A DNA stretch of 64,000 bases, taken from positions 12,240,017 through 12,304,016 of the forward strand of contig NC_134509.1 in the NCBI RefSeq assembly GCF_027942865.1, written 5' to 3'. The DNA is from Odontesthes bonariensis (Eukaryota > Chordata > Actinopteri > Atheriniformes > Atherinopsidae). Below, piece by piece: positions 16,136-30,384 of the stretch (position 1 is its first letter; every line of letters begins with the position of its first letter). Both the position numbers and the translations under genes were made by a program. The notes under the pieces were generated by a model, which was not told the DNA's origin, ran no database searches, and saw nothing but the letters and a program-made list of their open reading frames with translations.

Positions 16136-19100
16136 TTTCAATACTTTTACAAATCCAGCTCCCTTTTACTGAAACAAATTAACTCACCACACTGACTGCC
16201 CACAAGTACCTGCTTCGCCTGAGTCTCAAATCAACAGCCAGCATTAGCAAAGTTGCGCAGTAAATTCACTCAACTAATGAACTTAAGCACAGTTCTAAGG
16301 TATTTGTACATGATTTGTGTGTTGAAATGTAATGCTGTCATGTCATGTCTTTTTACTACTTGCTATATTTATCAGAGGGCTCTAATTAGTAGAAGTTGCG
16401 TGTTCTGCTTTGCAATGTTTCAGACAGTGTCGCCAGTGGATCTGCTATCATGTTACTGGAAACAAGCTTGAGTTCAGTTTCAGGGATGCTTTTGGCATAT
16501 AGAAGGGCTCAGAACTGAACTGCCTACCCTTCAATTTGAGGACAAACTGCTCCAACACCGGGCTTACAGCTAACCTCTCAAAGTGGAGTGTTGGAAGCAT
16601 ATCATTATAAAATGGGCTTAACTGTTATTTAGTTAATTTACAGAATATTAAATGTGTAAAACCTGCCCTACCTTATTTAGCTCCAAAAGGCCAATTCTTC
16701 TTGCATGGAACAATCAGCAAATAGTATAAAGCTGAACATAAACTAACAGCCCAATTTAATGTGCATGTTTACTTCTAATCACAGTCATGTGAAAAAAAAA
16801 GGATCCTCTTTCAGTTCTAAAGTTTTGCATTTAGATCATAATAACCGGATATTAAACTTATGGCAAATACAACATCAAATGAACAACAACACAAGACTTA
16901 TTACACTCTACCATTATTCAATTAACAAAAACTAAGCTAAAATCCAGAATCACTGTGTATAATCTAAATTAATCCTATAATTCCACATCTTGTACAACCA
17001 CCTTTAACAGCAGTAACTTGAAGTCATTCCCTCAATTAATCCATCTACAACTAACTCACAAATCTACCTCATCAAAAGAACATTTCAACTGAATGCAGAC
17101 ATTTTAAATATATTGATAACATATCTAATAACTTACAAAAAAGGGCTGCTGCTTTCGTTGTTGAGATTTGGGGGTTTGCAGGGTTCATAAGGGTCACACT
17201 GTTTATACTACAGCTGTGAAGCTGGGAATGTTAAGCAGCAGTGTGGGCAGCTGTTTTACAGATTATCTTCTCTAAATTGGATAAATTAGGCATTAGTAAA
17301 CTTTGCTCTCAGTCCATTTTCAGGATTTAGCGGAAGCTTCTGTGTTGAATGAGCCCTGACAAGACCACTTCAAGTATCTCTGTGTGTGTGTGTGTATGTG
17401 TGAGAGAGAGAGTGTGAATAAATGTAAAAAAGTAATTTGCCCTCCAATTTTGCTGCTATCTCCTCTTGTTCCTGTTGTGCTTCTTCTTCTGTCTATCACT
17501 TACTGACAGGGTTAAGCACACTTAGGATTTTCTATCTTCGCCTCTATTGATGTATTGTAATGTGTAATATGCATAATCTTAAATAAGATTAAACATTTAT
17601 GCAAACAGAACAAATTATTCTTAAAATATGTTTCTTGCACATTGCAGGTGTAAGTCTGGCCACGGAAATGTGTGTAACCGCCCCCACCTCCAATGCACAT
17701 AACAAAAAGTCTTTTCTATGGCATCTAGGTCTACTTTGCCCTCCACTTCTTTACACTAGTGTGGAAAATGTTAAATAGCAGTACTTACCTCTTACTCATA
17801 GTCAAAGAATTCCACTCTGACCAGTGGTCACTCAAGACAAACTAATTAGTTCAGATTAGCAATATACTTGTAGTGCCCTTGAGATGATGGTCTGTCGCAT
17901 GCAAGTGTGTGAACTACATTCACCCATTCTTCTGTGTACTTAGAAAGACAACAATCTCTTCAAAGCTCTTCAAAGATTCTGAACGCTCTTCTGAGGCTAG
18001 AGTCCCAAATTAGTGGGGTCATTATACCTGGGAATTAATCTCATCTGAAATTCGAGTGTGTAACGAGGAAGACTTTGTCATACTGATTGTCGAGTTTAAA
18101 TTGTAAAGACTTTGTTGTATAAGGTTGCTGGTATGTATTTAAATGTAATGGTTTTATAATCAACAGAGCCTCTCTTTCTTGTGAGGAGAAAATCTTTTAT
18201 GCTCTTCTTCATGGAGATGTGATGACTTCATCTAATTAAACTCAGGAAGACTGAGGCCTTTCTTAAAAAAGACTTTCATTGAAAAGACTTTCTTAAAAAA
18301 TCTTAAAGTTTTTTGTAATAACTTTTATCAAATGGTCAAAAACAAGCCTCAGCAGTCGGAAAATTCAGAATCAAAACTTGGTGTGTGAGTAAATTATTTT
18401 AATTTTGCATCTTTTGGCTGGATCATTTGGTCTGAAATTAAAAAAGAAAAAAAAGAAAAGTTCATGACAATTTACCATAATGCAAGGTGTCTTCAAATAG
18501 CTGGTTATGGCCAATAGTTGTTGAAAATCAACATGTTCTTTTAGAGCATGATTACAGTAAAAAAGAAGAAGAACAACAGAAAGACTGATGAGTAAAAAGC
18601 TTTAATTGTTTTGTTATTGACCAGTTTTGTTAAGAGTCATTTTAGCTTTTGCAAACCAAACTATTTTGACACAGAATTTTCAGTTTCAGCAAAATGTACT
18701 AAAGAGCTGTTGTGCAGGAATTACGCCGTATTGTAAGTTGCTGGTGTTATTGGTTTTGTGCTCATTTGAATATAGATACAAGCTTTACAGGAGAAAGTGT
18801 GACAAGTGCTGCCTTTTGACCAAATTTGACCAAAGCCACTGGGATCTTTTTCCCAGGTAATTCTCTTTAAAGTACCTCTTAAGACACATGCTTAAAAAGG
18901 TTTGCATGTTGGACATCTCAGATTTTTTTTTTTAATCATAGGTCTATTAAGTTCGCATCTTCTTTTAAATCTTACATAGACATATACAGAACAGTTGGCT
19001 TTCTGTAGCAGTTTTCAAAAGTTGGTAGTGCATTTCAAATGAACTATTAAAAAGTGTATGTGAAAGGAACTTATCTCCAGCAATAACCAGCTCTGCTTGT

Positions 19101-19371
19101 TTGGAGCCTAATGGGGTGCTGTTGTTTCTGGTCTCCAACTGAACAGAGTTGGTCTAATTCAACTTATATGAAAATAAGAATAACGTACAGAAGTTGTTTT
19201 TCAGATCTCAGTTTTATGCATGAATGAATAGTTTCAATACAAAGACCCACTAAATGTCACAGAAGTTTAGTCAAACATAACGTCTTCATTTTGCTGAAAA
19301 CCTTTAAAGTAGATTAGTTTAAAATGGCCTTAATACCTTTGATAAATCAATTTGTTTTCATGCATGTTGCT

Positions 19372-19375
<4 letters not shown>
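16136..19375. other. intergenic, nothing recognised
   Basis: AT-rich sequence with a short TG run near 17382-17400. No ORF with homology or RNA gene seen. Confidence 0.4.

Positions 19376-19404
<29 letters not shown>
19376..19404. repeat. (TG)n microsatellite
   Basis: About 14 TG units. Confidence 0.9.
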
Positions 19405-20294
19405 CATGTTATTATGCCTGACAGATCATTACTGACCCTTTGATTGCGGGATAAGTCACTACTTGTGCGTCCTTCTTGATCTGATGGCCGGAGAGAGAAC
19501 TGATTGACCCCTTGACCCTCTTGCGTGGGGTGACGCTCCTCGGTGTCCGGAGCTCCTGTCAGTGGGTTAATGAGCGACTGCTGCTCGGGGCATGCTGGGC
19601 CTCTGCTAAGTGACTGGACCGGATGACCACCCTCTGCTTTGACTTTGTCAAATACTCCTTGCCCCCTCTAAACCTTCTCAGAGGGAAGATGGAACTCAGG
19701 ACTTAAGCTCAGGTTTGTACAGCTGCTGGAAAAGCTTTCACTGCTCTGCAACGAAAAGGTTCGCCGACCTCATGCCAGACTGGGACGCAGAGTCATCAAC
19801 ACAGGACTCACCTGCAAATGATTTCATTTTATTTAGATGAAAACAAGTACAAATCATAAATAGGTCGGTTTTACAAGATATATTCAACCCCAAATTGAGG
19901 TCATTTAGCAATTTACCGTATATGATTACAATAACATTGTCTGAAGCATTGCACATTAGCACAATATGTTGAAAATACAGAGACCTCATAGGCCCAGTCA
20001 TCTTTACTGAGAGGCTAGACTAAACTATTTTAAGTAATTATGTAACGCTGTCTTTAAGTTCATGAACCTCAAACTGGCTTTGTCTGTTAGTGTCCTTGCG
20101 ACAAGGATGAATTTTAAAACATACAGCATTTGTAAATCCCCAAACCACAAAAATGTTGCTTTTTCTCTCTTTATCAGGACTGATGTTAGTGAAAAAAAAA
20201 AAGTTTCTATCCAATCAGAGTTATGATACATGGACAGCAATTAGCCGCTACAATATAAAACCATGTTACAAATTCAGTCAAACAACTTAAGTTT
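19405..20294. other. intergenic with a GC-richer patch
   Basis: The patch 19430-19700 is richer in GC than its surroundings and holds a TGACCC direct repeat at 19505-19518. It could be regulatory. No gene recognised. Confidence 0.3.
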
Positions 20295-20312
20295 GGGGGG
20301 GGGGGGGGGGGG
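20295..20312. repeat. poly-G run (18)
   Basis: Eighteen consecutive G. Prone to sequencing and assembly error. Confidence 0.9.
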
Positions 20313-22975
20313 AAGCAAAGGAGAAAAGATTTGAGGCATTTAAATTTGCACTACTAATAATCCATGACAAGGAGCAGTGGCACTATGATAATCTTCACAT
20401 TCAAACAAATACAAAAGAAATTACTAACCCCTGTTTTTTTGATAGAATGAATGAATAAATAAATCTAATAAAACAAGTTTATATGAAAATGCATTATAGT
20501 GATATTATTTATTGTGACTGGTGAACTTCAGATAAACACCAAGCATTAACAGTTACAGGTAAAGTGACAGGTAAAATATTATATGTCTAGCCATAGGCTA
20601 AAAATAGTAGTAGGTTTATATGCTAGCACTCAACATCAACCAACAATCTTGATTGCAGGATCACTTTGGTTTGAAATACAGATAAACAATCAAGATATTT
20701 GACTTCACTTCTGGAGAACTGACATCTATTTTTATATAAGATCCAGACATAATGTTGATCAGTGTCTAACACGAATGTCTTTGGACAATTTAGATTTTCT
20801 TCACATTTTAATGCTCAACCCATTTAATCATGTAGCTACTGTATAATTTCATCATCCTTATTTCATTTGAACTCCACATTTAGCTGTTACAGTATTTTGG
20901 CTAACCACTAAGACATCTAACATAAGAATATTATACAAACTTTTAATTATTCGTATGAAGTGAAAAAAAAAGAAAGAAACATAAATGGCTTAAATCACAA
21001 CATACAAATACTTTAATTATCATAGTAACAGTTGCATCGTTGCCATGGCTTTAATCCTAAGAAAAAAAATATAATTTCCTTGTTATCATACCAGGGGTGT
21101 TGCGTCAGAAGCAGGTCAAATTAAGAGACTTTCATTTGATCAAATTTGTTCACTAAATATCAGTTCAGACTTTGCTTCGATTTGTTGCTTTTTTTCCCAC
21201 ATTTTTCTTCAGTGTGTTCGTTTGTCTTGTGCAGTTAGCACATTTGACCTAAGATGCAGCTGTTCTGCAATTGGTTCACGTGAAGTCTCCAGCCCGGTGG
21301 CCCGACTGCAGAGAGAAGAAGCACCGCTGAAAGCCGTCCATCCTAATGTGGACGTCGGTTAAAGTGAACAGGGTAATGAATTTTAAACTGCTATAGTAAC
21401 AGCTCTCAGACATGTGGTTTTAGTGTGTGAGCATGGGTGAGTGGGTGGGCGTGTGTGTGTGCGGTTAGGATTTGCAATTGTGTCTATGTATCTGTATGAA
21501 TGTAGGGGATATGTGCATTAATGGGGGTGGGGGCTGGGAGTCAGCCTCTGTGTATGTGTGAGTTTATGTGCTGAGGATAAAGACCTTGCAAACCAGCCTG
21601 GCTTAGCTGACAGGTGACAAGGGTTGTTTTGAAAGGGGATTTTGTAATACCAACAGTGAGGAAAAGGCCGGGTACCAAGGGACCTCTGAAAAGAGAGAAA
21701 AAGGACTTTTCTTCTTGCAGTAAGGGAAGAGAGAAAAGCCTTGAAGGCTTCGAAAGACTTAGAGATCCCACTAATCAAACTGCTCCACCGTCTAGCGCAC
21801 TCATTTTTATTCAAAACGCAGAAATGCTAAATCATTCCAATCGGATTGATCCCTGTGTCAGAGCCTGTGTGGCATTTTCATTCTCTTCTCTCCGTCATGT
21901 CCTCAACTTTGACATATCAGTCAAGCAAGGACAGAGCTGTTACAAAGAGCGCAGATCCAGAGGCAGGCTAATGGTTAAGAAGTGGCATTTTAAACGTTGT
22001 TTGTGAATTTGCATGAACGAACGAGCCCTCTTGAAATGAAACACTCAAAATGACTTTGTCTTTAAAGTATTTCCCCGCCGAAATTTGACAAAACTGCCGC
22101 TTCAAACTCATACGCTGTGTAACGCGGTGCTTCTTATGGGCATATTGTTACATTTTGTGTGACATTATTACTGTAAAGAATAAAGGAAAAGATCAAAAGT
22201 AGCACACATATATGAGATTTTTATTTGAAAAGTAACTTAGACGATGCACAATGTTTTTGCATCTATTCTGTTTAACACAAACATTAACACACTCCATCCA
22301 TCGCTCAACAAGACCTAAAGATTCATTCAAATTACAGACCATTGTGAAAGCATTTAGAGTACCTCACTGAGAAATAGTCGATGCATTATATTACAGGTTG
22401 CAGGGACAACTGCATTACTACCTGTGTATACTTTTCCAAAATGTCCACATGTATCTCTGCTGTGTACCCCAGACTCTCCTTAACGTCCACACACGTTTTT
22501 GGCCATGTCAATATGATCAGTAACAAGAAAGCATCCCAAGGTGTCTTTCCAAAAACAAAAATGAGGAGTTCACCACTGTGTGGAAGTTTGACAAGCCTGA
22601 ATGTCGTTGCATCAAATGCAAGCTTTATATGCTTTTATTAGTTTTATCCTGTATAGGCTGAAAAGGCGGACTTCTTCTGGTCATCCACATGACAAAAAAA
22701 TTGACCAGATTATCAACACAGAACAACAGACAATCATTCATGCTCACGCACTAACTTCTAATGAAGAGTAACCTCTGTTGCTAGATGCACTCACCCTCCC
22801 AAAAGATCTAGGCATTATATTACTTTGTGAGTTATTACATCCAGACTGGCTGAACCACTTCTCATAACCTCTCATCTACATTTAGTTTACATTTCTTTTG
22901 GACTTAAGTTGCAAATGATGTGTCCATTTCATTGTGTCATAGAAAAACAAAGGAAGAATGTTTTTAGCGTCACAT

Positions 22976-22979
<4 letters not shown>
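20313..22979. other. intergenic, nothing recognised
   Basis: Short ORFs on both strands near 21520-22000 overlap each other and have no homology or splice context. Confidence 0.4.

Positions 22980-23013
<34 letters not shown>
22980..23013. repeat. (CA)n microsatellite
   Basis: About 17 perfect CA units. Confidence 0.95.
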
Positions 23014-23015
<2 letters not shown>

Positions 23016-23385
23016 TAATTTGACATTTAAATACAAGTAAATAGCTTTAAGGCAAATCTGCAGATGCAGTGCTGTTAAATAAATTACAGAGTTAACCTCC
23101 TGACATTCCCATAGATTCTCACACACACCCCAACAAATCTCACCTCTCACAATGCTGAGTGGAGAGAAGCTTTTGGAATAGCTTATGCAGAGTTTGCGGG
23201 CATCTGCAGATTTTTTTTCCCTCTCTGCTTTGCAACAATCTTGTGTTTTATTTCCTGTATTGTAATGACACGGTCTCTCAAAAAAAATCACTTTCGAGTA
23301 AATATGTTGTGAGTCCTCTCTCATTCTTCCCAATCAATCTCCAAACTGAAATAGACCAAGCAGAAAATGTGTAGCCCATCCATTA

Positions 23386-23575
23386 ATTTTTCTATCTCCT
23401 TTATCCTATTCAGGGCTGCTGGAGCCTATCCCAGCTACCATTGGGCAGCACTGATAGGTCGCCATTGCATTACAGCACCAAAACAGAGACAAACAACCAC
23501 GTCCGAGATTCAGACAAGGAACCCTTTTGCTGTGAGCCGGCAGCGACAACCACCACTGCACTGACCTGCGTCCCG
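23386..23575 (+). mobile_element. degenerate copy of a common teleost interspersed repeat
   Basis: Contains the widespread fish repeat core 'gctggagcctatcccagcta', followed by diverged 'ataggtcgcca', 'gagacaaacaacca' and 'tgctgtgag'. The related 3' fragment sits at 16015-16135. The small ORFs over it on both strands are not genes. Confidence 0.55.
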
Positions 23576-25556
23576 CGATTTCAGACAGTGTCATCAAAAC
23601 TTCAAGAAAAACATAAGGAAGCATGTGCAGAGTACACTAATATATATTCTACTTTTGAGAAAATAAATGGTTTTGTACAGATAATCCATTGACGCTGCTT
23701 TTATAAACTGTCCCAATAAAAATGCACTTCATTTCTTGAAATACCAAAGGATGATTGGAAAGATTTAGCTAAATCTGCTGAGAAAAATTACATAAAAGAT
23801 GTGGATACCTAATCATTTAGTTTGTGAGTTAGTTTAGTCATGGACAGCTAACCTGAGATCAGTAGTTTTACACTGACACAAACAGGCTATTAAGCTTAAG
23901 CAAATGAGCAAAGAGTGTGATTTAAAGTATTTGTCTATCTGATTCTTCCACATTCACACTGGCAATAGTCTGCTCACTCTCAGCTCCCCTCTGTGTGTGT
24001 TCACCTTCGAAAGTGGACCAACATAACAGAGGATTAGCAGTGAGGATGAACAGAGAAATTGGTAATTGCATCTAAAAAGAAAAAATTTTTTAGGGTTAAA
24101 CACCCCTGCTGTGACCCAGCCTGTCCAACAGAGAACATTTACCCAAGCAAACAGTGGCCTCTCCCCACCCCCTCCTCCAGCTCCTACTCCACCCAAACAC
24201 ACCCACCCCAGCGGCTTGTAGCATCCAAGGCATAAAAAAGCACTGACTCAACTCTCATCCTTTCCACCAGTGTCCGAGATTAAATCATGAAATCATTTAG
24301 TGTTTGTGTGGTCCTTCCATGGGGAGAAAGGGTGGACCGTGTAGGGAGACAGAGGAGCTCCAGTCAGTGTGTGGGAACCACATAGGAAGAAATCCCTGGC
24401 TGATCCTGGCCAAGATACTTTGTTTTTCTGAACTCCACTCCCACCCCTTCCCTCCCTCTCTTTCTATCCATCCATTTTTGGGTTTTCATTTTTATTCATT
24501 GGGCGATCGGGCTGGAGGGAAGGGTGTCAAGAAAGCAGGGGGCAGTTTGTGTGAGTGTGTATGTGTGTGTATAGGAGGAAGGGATGTGGATGTAGGTGCA
24601 GGCCTCAGACCAGGCCTGTCAACAATAGCGACAGTGTTGTTTGGGTTGTTGCATCCAGGACTCTTGGACATTCTTCCCATGTCAGTATAATCACTACTGG
24701 GAGGTAGCTCCATTACGGATTACCATATCATTAATAGTATCCATGACTTTTGTTCAAAGGCTACTTGTGTAATGTTGCCTTGTGGATGACGGCTAATCCG
24801 CTGAGCTGCAGCTGTAGGAAAGAAGAAGGGTAGATCCCACCATCAGTCTTTCTCTTCCTCACACACACGCAAACACACACACATATAGACACATATAGAG
24901 GCATCTCCCTGCCCCAACCCACGGGGATCAGGCCACTGAAAGACAGATACAATCAACAGTCAAATACAAAGTTCCCCCCATAGCGAAAAAGAAACATCCA
25001 TTCTGCACTTCCCAACTGATCCCTTGCGTAAAGCCACCATCTCCCCCTCCTCCCCTCTCCTCCCCTCTCCTCCCCTGTCTCCGTGTTGGCTGTCGTCCTT
25101 CCATTAAAGCCCTACGCTCTCTTTATCACGGCCCTCCTCTCAGATGGTGGGCCAGATTAGGAGGGGAACAATAACAGTTTTCAATGTAAAATGTGCATCT
25201 TGTTAGTCCTTTTTCACTCCTCTCCTATCTCAGGATGGGAAGAGAAAGGGAGAAGCATAAGCAGCCATTCAGAAAGTTATCTGTGGGTGTCTTCCCCCCA
25301 CAAAAGTTGGCTTGTTCTGTGGATGTTTTAATCCCCCCATGTTACTCTGTGCCACTCGAATAGTTTTTTGTTCGTCAACCAGTTTTTTCACGGACACTTT
25401 AGCACTGTAAACCAAAGATTTCAGACATCGTTATGCATTTCTCAACTTAGATTGCTTCTGACGTGTTTGTTTAGATTTTAAGATGACTTATGAGGATAAA
25501 CACTATGAAAGAATAATAAAAATCACCTTGAAAAAAAATTATATTTGTCGCTTTTA
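23576..25556. other. intergenic with pyrimidine-rich tracts
   Basis: No gene recognised. A 10-bp-period C/T repeat lies at 25041-25077, with smaller TG and CA runs at 24550-24570 and 24860-24885. Confidence 0.4.
25041..25077. repeat. decamer pyrimidine repeat (TCCCCTCTCC)n
   Basis: Roughly three and a half units of a 10-base C/T motif. Confidence 0.75.
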
Positions 25557-26250
25557 TTCAAATTCAAATTAAAAAATTAAAAAATACTTTATTTATCCCA
25601 GAGGGAAATTAAATGTTGATGTAACTCAATTAAATCAAGGAGTTATTATAGATGCTGATGGCTGTGGGCAGGAAAGATTTCCTGTAGCGGTCCGTTTTGC
25701 ATCCAAACTGAAGAAGCCTTTGACTGAAGACACTCTGTTTTCCGATAATAGTCTCATGGAGAGGATGTTCAGGGTTGTCCATAATTCTCTTGATTTTATG
25801 CAAAATCCTTCTTTGCATTATTGTCTCCAGAGGTTCCACAGTCGTCCCCAGAACAGAACCAGCCTTCCTTATCAGGTTGTTGAGTCTTTTTAGGTCCCTG
25901 GTTCTGATGCTGCTGCCCCAACAGATGACGCAAGAGGAAATGACGCTCTCAACAACAGACTTGTAGAAGATCTGCAACATCTTGTTGCAAACCTTGAAGG
26001 ACCTTAGCTTCCTCAAGAAGTACAGTCTGCTCTGTCCTTTCTTGTAGATGGCTTCACTGTTGTGTCTCCAGTCCAGTCTGTTGTCCAGATGAACACCAAG
26101 GTATTTATATTCCTCAACCACCTCCACTTCTTCTCCCATGATGGAAACAGGGTTTGATCTGACCCTGTTTTTCCTGAAATCTACAATCATCTCCTTTGTT
26201 TTGTTAACATTCAAGATGAGATGATTGTTCCCACACCATGCCACAAAGCG
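25557..26250 (-). mobile_element. 5'-truncated CR1/L2/Rex1-like LINE
   Basis: The minus strand has an open frame of about 204 codons ending near 25630. It encodes the C-terminal part of a non-LTR reverse transcriptase: LILNVNKTKEMIVDFRKN, EEYKYLGVHLDNRLDW, GQSRLYFLRKLRSF, CWGSSIRTRDLKRLN and RYRKSFLPTAISIYN. The 3' end, after the stop, reads 'tttccctctgggataaataa' with an AT-rich tail, typical of this group. The catalytic domain and everything 5' are missing, so it cannot move by itself. The unbroken frame suggests a fairly young insertion. Confidence 0.85.
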
Positions 26251-29200
26251 TATATGTGTATATATGAATATATAATATAATATAATATGAATATCTTATG
26301 AGATTCCTCAAAATTAATTTCAAGATATACCCTCTAAGTAACCATATTCATTCACACAGTATCAAGTAACCCTAAAAAACAGGCTTTGTGTAAGTCAGTG
26401 TTTGATCCCAAATAATATATAGTTTCATCTCAATAGTCCTTTTGTATTTAGATATTGGGCATGAAAAAACAGGCTAACTGTCACAGGAAGTTTAGAGGAG
26501 GAATCAGGGCTGATATTAAGAAGCAAATGGCCTATATTCTCAAAGAAACCACCTCTTAAAATTTTTTTTAAAAAAACAGCAGTTTGTCAAACTAATTCTA
26601 ACTCAGTGATTCACATAAAGATTCATTTTCAGAGCTTTCAGATACAAAATTTCTGTTTTTGCAAATTAAATCAGTACAGAAACACAAACTACAGAAAAAC
26701 AGAAAAACCGGTACACTTTTCCTTCTATGTTTTTGATGAACAAAACAAATAATAGTGAGAAGATAAATGTGACTCAGGAAACCCATTCAATTCTTCTGCT
26801 CCAGTCAAATTGATAAAAAAAACACTGAAGTTGATGTCTTCTTTTCAACAGCCGTTAAGTTTACAACAAAAGACTTGAACTCAGTGTTCAGTGTGTCTGG
26901 TGTAAAGCAAAATATACAAATGCCTCTGTTATTATCGATTTGTCCCTTCATTTGACACGCAGTAAGATACTCACAAACATGATGTGAATCAATTTAAAGA
27001 ATGTCAGTTTAGTGCCGCACATGTTACGATATCTAAAATTTCAGCTACATTTTTTTTCATGCAAATTTATCCATTACAATTTCTTTCCTGGCAGCTCAGT
27101 TTGTGTCACGGGATGAGTGACATTTGTGGCTGTTGTTTCTCGGTGTGTCGCTGTGTTGTGCTGCATCGTGTTCTCCGTGTTGGACATGGGCGTCCCGCTG
27201 TGAGGGTCACAGTGAGGTCAGCAGAGGTCTGACTGCTTCACCCACCACCACGATGACCACCAGTCAAACCACTGTAGCCACTGTAATACTGAAGACTTTT
27301 TTAACATTGACTCCTTCTATAAAAGCTTGCCTTCGTTGTGTTTTGTCCTCAGCGGGTGAACGTAGATAGCTCTGTCGAAATAAACCTCCCTTTAAAGGAC
27401 TATTTTGGCTTTGCCACATTAAGAAATTCACTTCAGAAAATGTATTCGCTGGATCTCATTCAGCCTGAGCACACTCAGTCAGTTGAGAAGAATTCTCGAG
27501 TCTAACTTGGTGCCAGTTTCATATCTGCTTTATTTCTTTCTCTTGATTGCTTACTCATACGGTGACCTCAGAGGGTGACCTGTTGAGCCCCAGGGTCCAC
27601 CCTCTCTGGCCCTGTGCTGGCCCCCAGGATCAGCCCAACACAGAGGAGCGTCCGTCATCTCGCTCGACAAAAGGGCAAACATACCATGCTTGCCCCTCAT
27701 GAGTCCAGCCAAGCGCACAGGGAGCACATTAGGACCTCTGGGTTTTATTTACCCTTTCTTTTTGGCCCCGCAAAGAGTCGACCGGGGCGTCAAGTTTGTC
27801 AGGTGCCTCAGGCAGTGTGTGTGTGACCGCCTGACCATATCACACACACACTGCCTTTCAGATTCTCAAAGAGCCCCGTGTTGCATTCTCCTGATTCACA
27901 TTGTCGGTTTTCATATCCTCTTCACGCCACTGAGGCGTTATGTTATGACAGGAATGAAGCAGCCCCGGTTACAACTTAAAGGCTTTCTTAAAGAAACCTT
28001 CACACGTGAATGCAGTCTCACAAGCACAAGTGTGATTGAAGCTGAAAAGACGGCTCCTTTCTTTCAGTCCTGAGAGTGGAATTCAAATGATGCTGGAGAC
28101 TGGATACGGAGGCATGTTGACTGTGCAGAAAAACAAAATATTGACGTTATTTTGGCAATAATTTTGGTAGTTTCAACTCAGTATTCTTAGATATTGAGGT
28201 GAGGCTTTGATAAGAGCAGAAATATATTTATGTCCGATTAGTGCGTATGAGGAATAATATCTAATGTCATCGCCTTGTATCAGCCTTGATAAGACCATAG
28301 TTAACGTTAATAAATGCATAGTAGAGTATTTAAAACCATTGTAAGGCATTGGTTTTGCTTTAGCACAGTCAGCTGCCAATAAGTAAATGCTTTTTATGTG
28401 TATGAATATAGTATAAATGAATTGTAATGATGTCATCAAATAAGCCCAATACAGGCTTAACAATGACCAGTCAGGTAAGTTGGTTAAATGATTGTGTAAT
28501 GTAATTATAAATGCAAGAAAGACCCAGCTATTGGATTAATACTCGATCGGCCTAAGAACTGTAAATACTTATATATAGGGACTCAATGTCTAGCTATTTA
28601 ATTATTTCCACATTTTATCAATAAAATCTTAAAAGGACCCCTAATATTAAACTTGACCTGTTTTGATGAGATAGCATGGAAACAGTCACTGGGCTGTGTG
28701 TCACTGTGTGTTTCTGACATTAGGAATTACTAAAGGAAAACTAAAGAAAAAACTATGGTAAGAGCACTAACTTTTGAAAAAAAAAAAGTCAAATGCGAAA
28801 GCTGAAAGCTTGTAGTGTAACATTTGGTAAATATCTTCATCAGTAGTTCTGCAATTTAACATATTCTCTTAAATTTGAATAATTTATTGAGTTGTGTAAA
28901 ACCTAATGCCATTAATCTTTAACAAAAAGGTCTTAAATTATAAGTTATGCCGCTCCATTGGAGATGTCTTGTGAAATTACTCACATGGTGTTATATCGGC
29001 CTTGTCTGTGTACACAACTCTCTTTACAGAGACACACAGGAACTGGTGTGTATGGTGCTCTTTGTGTAAATACCATGCAAAATTATCTGATTTATCTTGA
29101 GCACTTTCCGATGTCACACTGTCTGTGCTCGTGACAAGTGTCCCTTGTTGTGGCACACCAGATAACCAAACCCACCCTCGTGAAGCGCTCAGCATCGACC

Positions 29201-30363
29201 CTTAACGCACACTCTCAACCTTTTGTCTCTTAAAGACAAAGCGCTGCACTTTCTCTTGGCAAATGATGCCTTAATTGTGCAAGTTAACAAGCTTGCTCTT
29301 TTTCTCCCATGAATAACAAAGAGTTTCGTCAAAGTTTGTTGTTTTTTTGTTTCTTTAACTCTGAGCTCTTTTCTATAGTGGGCTCTTGCACGCTTGTTGG
29401 GCGGTTCCCATGCTGCCCTGCGATGCTCCGTTTGTCTGCGGTCGCGCTAACTGTGCTGTACACAAGAAAAACTTTAATCAACAACAGAAAAGGACAAAGA
29501 GCAAGACAATCAAGGGGCGTGACTGAAATGTTGGTCCACAGTGGGACATTTTGTACAGTATTCATTATGTTGCTATTTATTCCAGAGATGTCTTTGACCC
29601 ATCTCTGCTCTCCCGCCTTTAAAACACTGCCTCTTTTATCACTCTATTCATTTTTTGGCTCAAAAATCTGCGCTCTAAACGGTGGTAGTGATGAATAGAG
29701 CATCTCCATGGATTTGCATAATCTGATGGCATTGCTGGAGAGCACATAGAGTTTCGTGCCAAGTGCAGAAAGGTGAAGCCGTCATCCCTTGGCAGGGGGC
29801 AGAAACGGCTATGAAGAAGCTTCCTCCAGCAACTTGGAGGTAAGATTTTATAGTTGATACATTCGGCCTGAGGTCATTTAGCCTTCCTGTGGGAGGAAAA
29901 TGCACAAAGTCAGTGGAGACAGTCACGACACGTTTTTTACATGACATTTCAGAGGCACTGACCTCTCTTTTTTACACTCTTCCTCAGCTCATAGATGTGC
30001 TCCCAGACAATCAAAGGGCATTGATAAGTGTTGTTTTTCTCCCCAACAGACTCCATTCATGTCTCCTCTCGTCTTACAGTGCCCCTCATTCTTCAGACAT
30101 GGCTGGTGCCAAGGCAGTAGGATGGCTGCCTCTCCCTGATGGGAAACTGTTGCTCATGTGCTGGGTTAGCTGCCAAATTTTGGCATTATTGGTGAGGGAA
30201 GGGAGGGGGGGAGGGGGAGGGGTGGAGGGTGTACAGAAAGGGGGCCCTTTAAACCCTGTGAGATAGTGCTATCTGCTGTGGGAATGATCTTCATCCCTGC
30301 TCCCCCTTCTCTCGGAGACTCCCCCTCTCACACTGTTTCTGTTTCTCTCACTCTCCGCTTATG
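26251..30363. other. intergenic, nothing recognised
   Basis: No gene recognised. A short ATG frame at 30100 (MAGAKAVGWLPLPDG) runs into a GTGAGG donor-like site, but nothing else supports it as an exon. Confidence 0.4.
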
Positions 30364-30384
30364 CCCCCCCCCCCCCCCCCCCCC
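30364..30384. repeat. poly-C run (21)
   Basis: Twenty-one consecutive C. Its length is likely unreliable. Confidence 0.9.

Noticed and set aside
21518..22006. 98-, 76- and 130-codon ORFs on opposite strands
   Set aside because: Mutually overlapping and without domains or splice context.
24304..24690. 128-codon plus-strand ORF
   Set aside because: Low-complexity Gly/Val/Cys sequence over TG-rich DNA, with an antisense ORF over the same bases.
30100..30195. ATG frame MAGAKAVGWLPLPDG ending at a GTGAGG donor
   Set aside because: No promoter, no conserved domain, and no downstream exon; one donor-like site is weak evidence.
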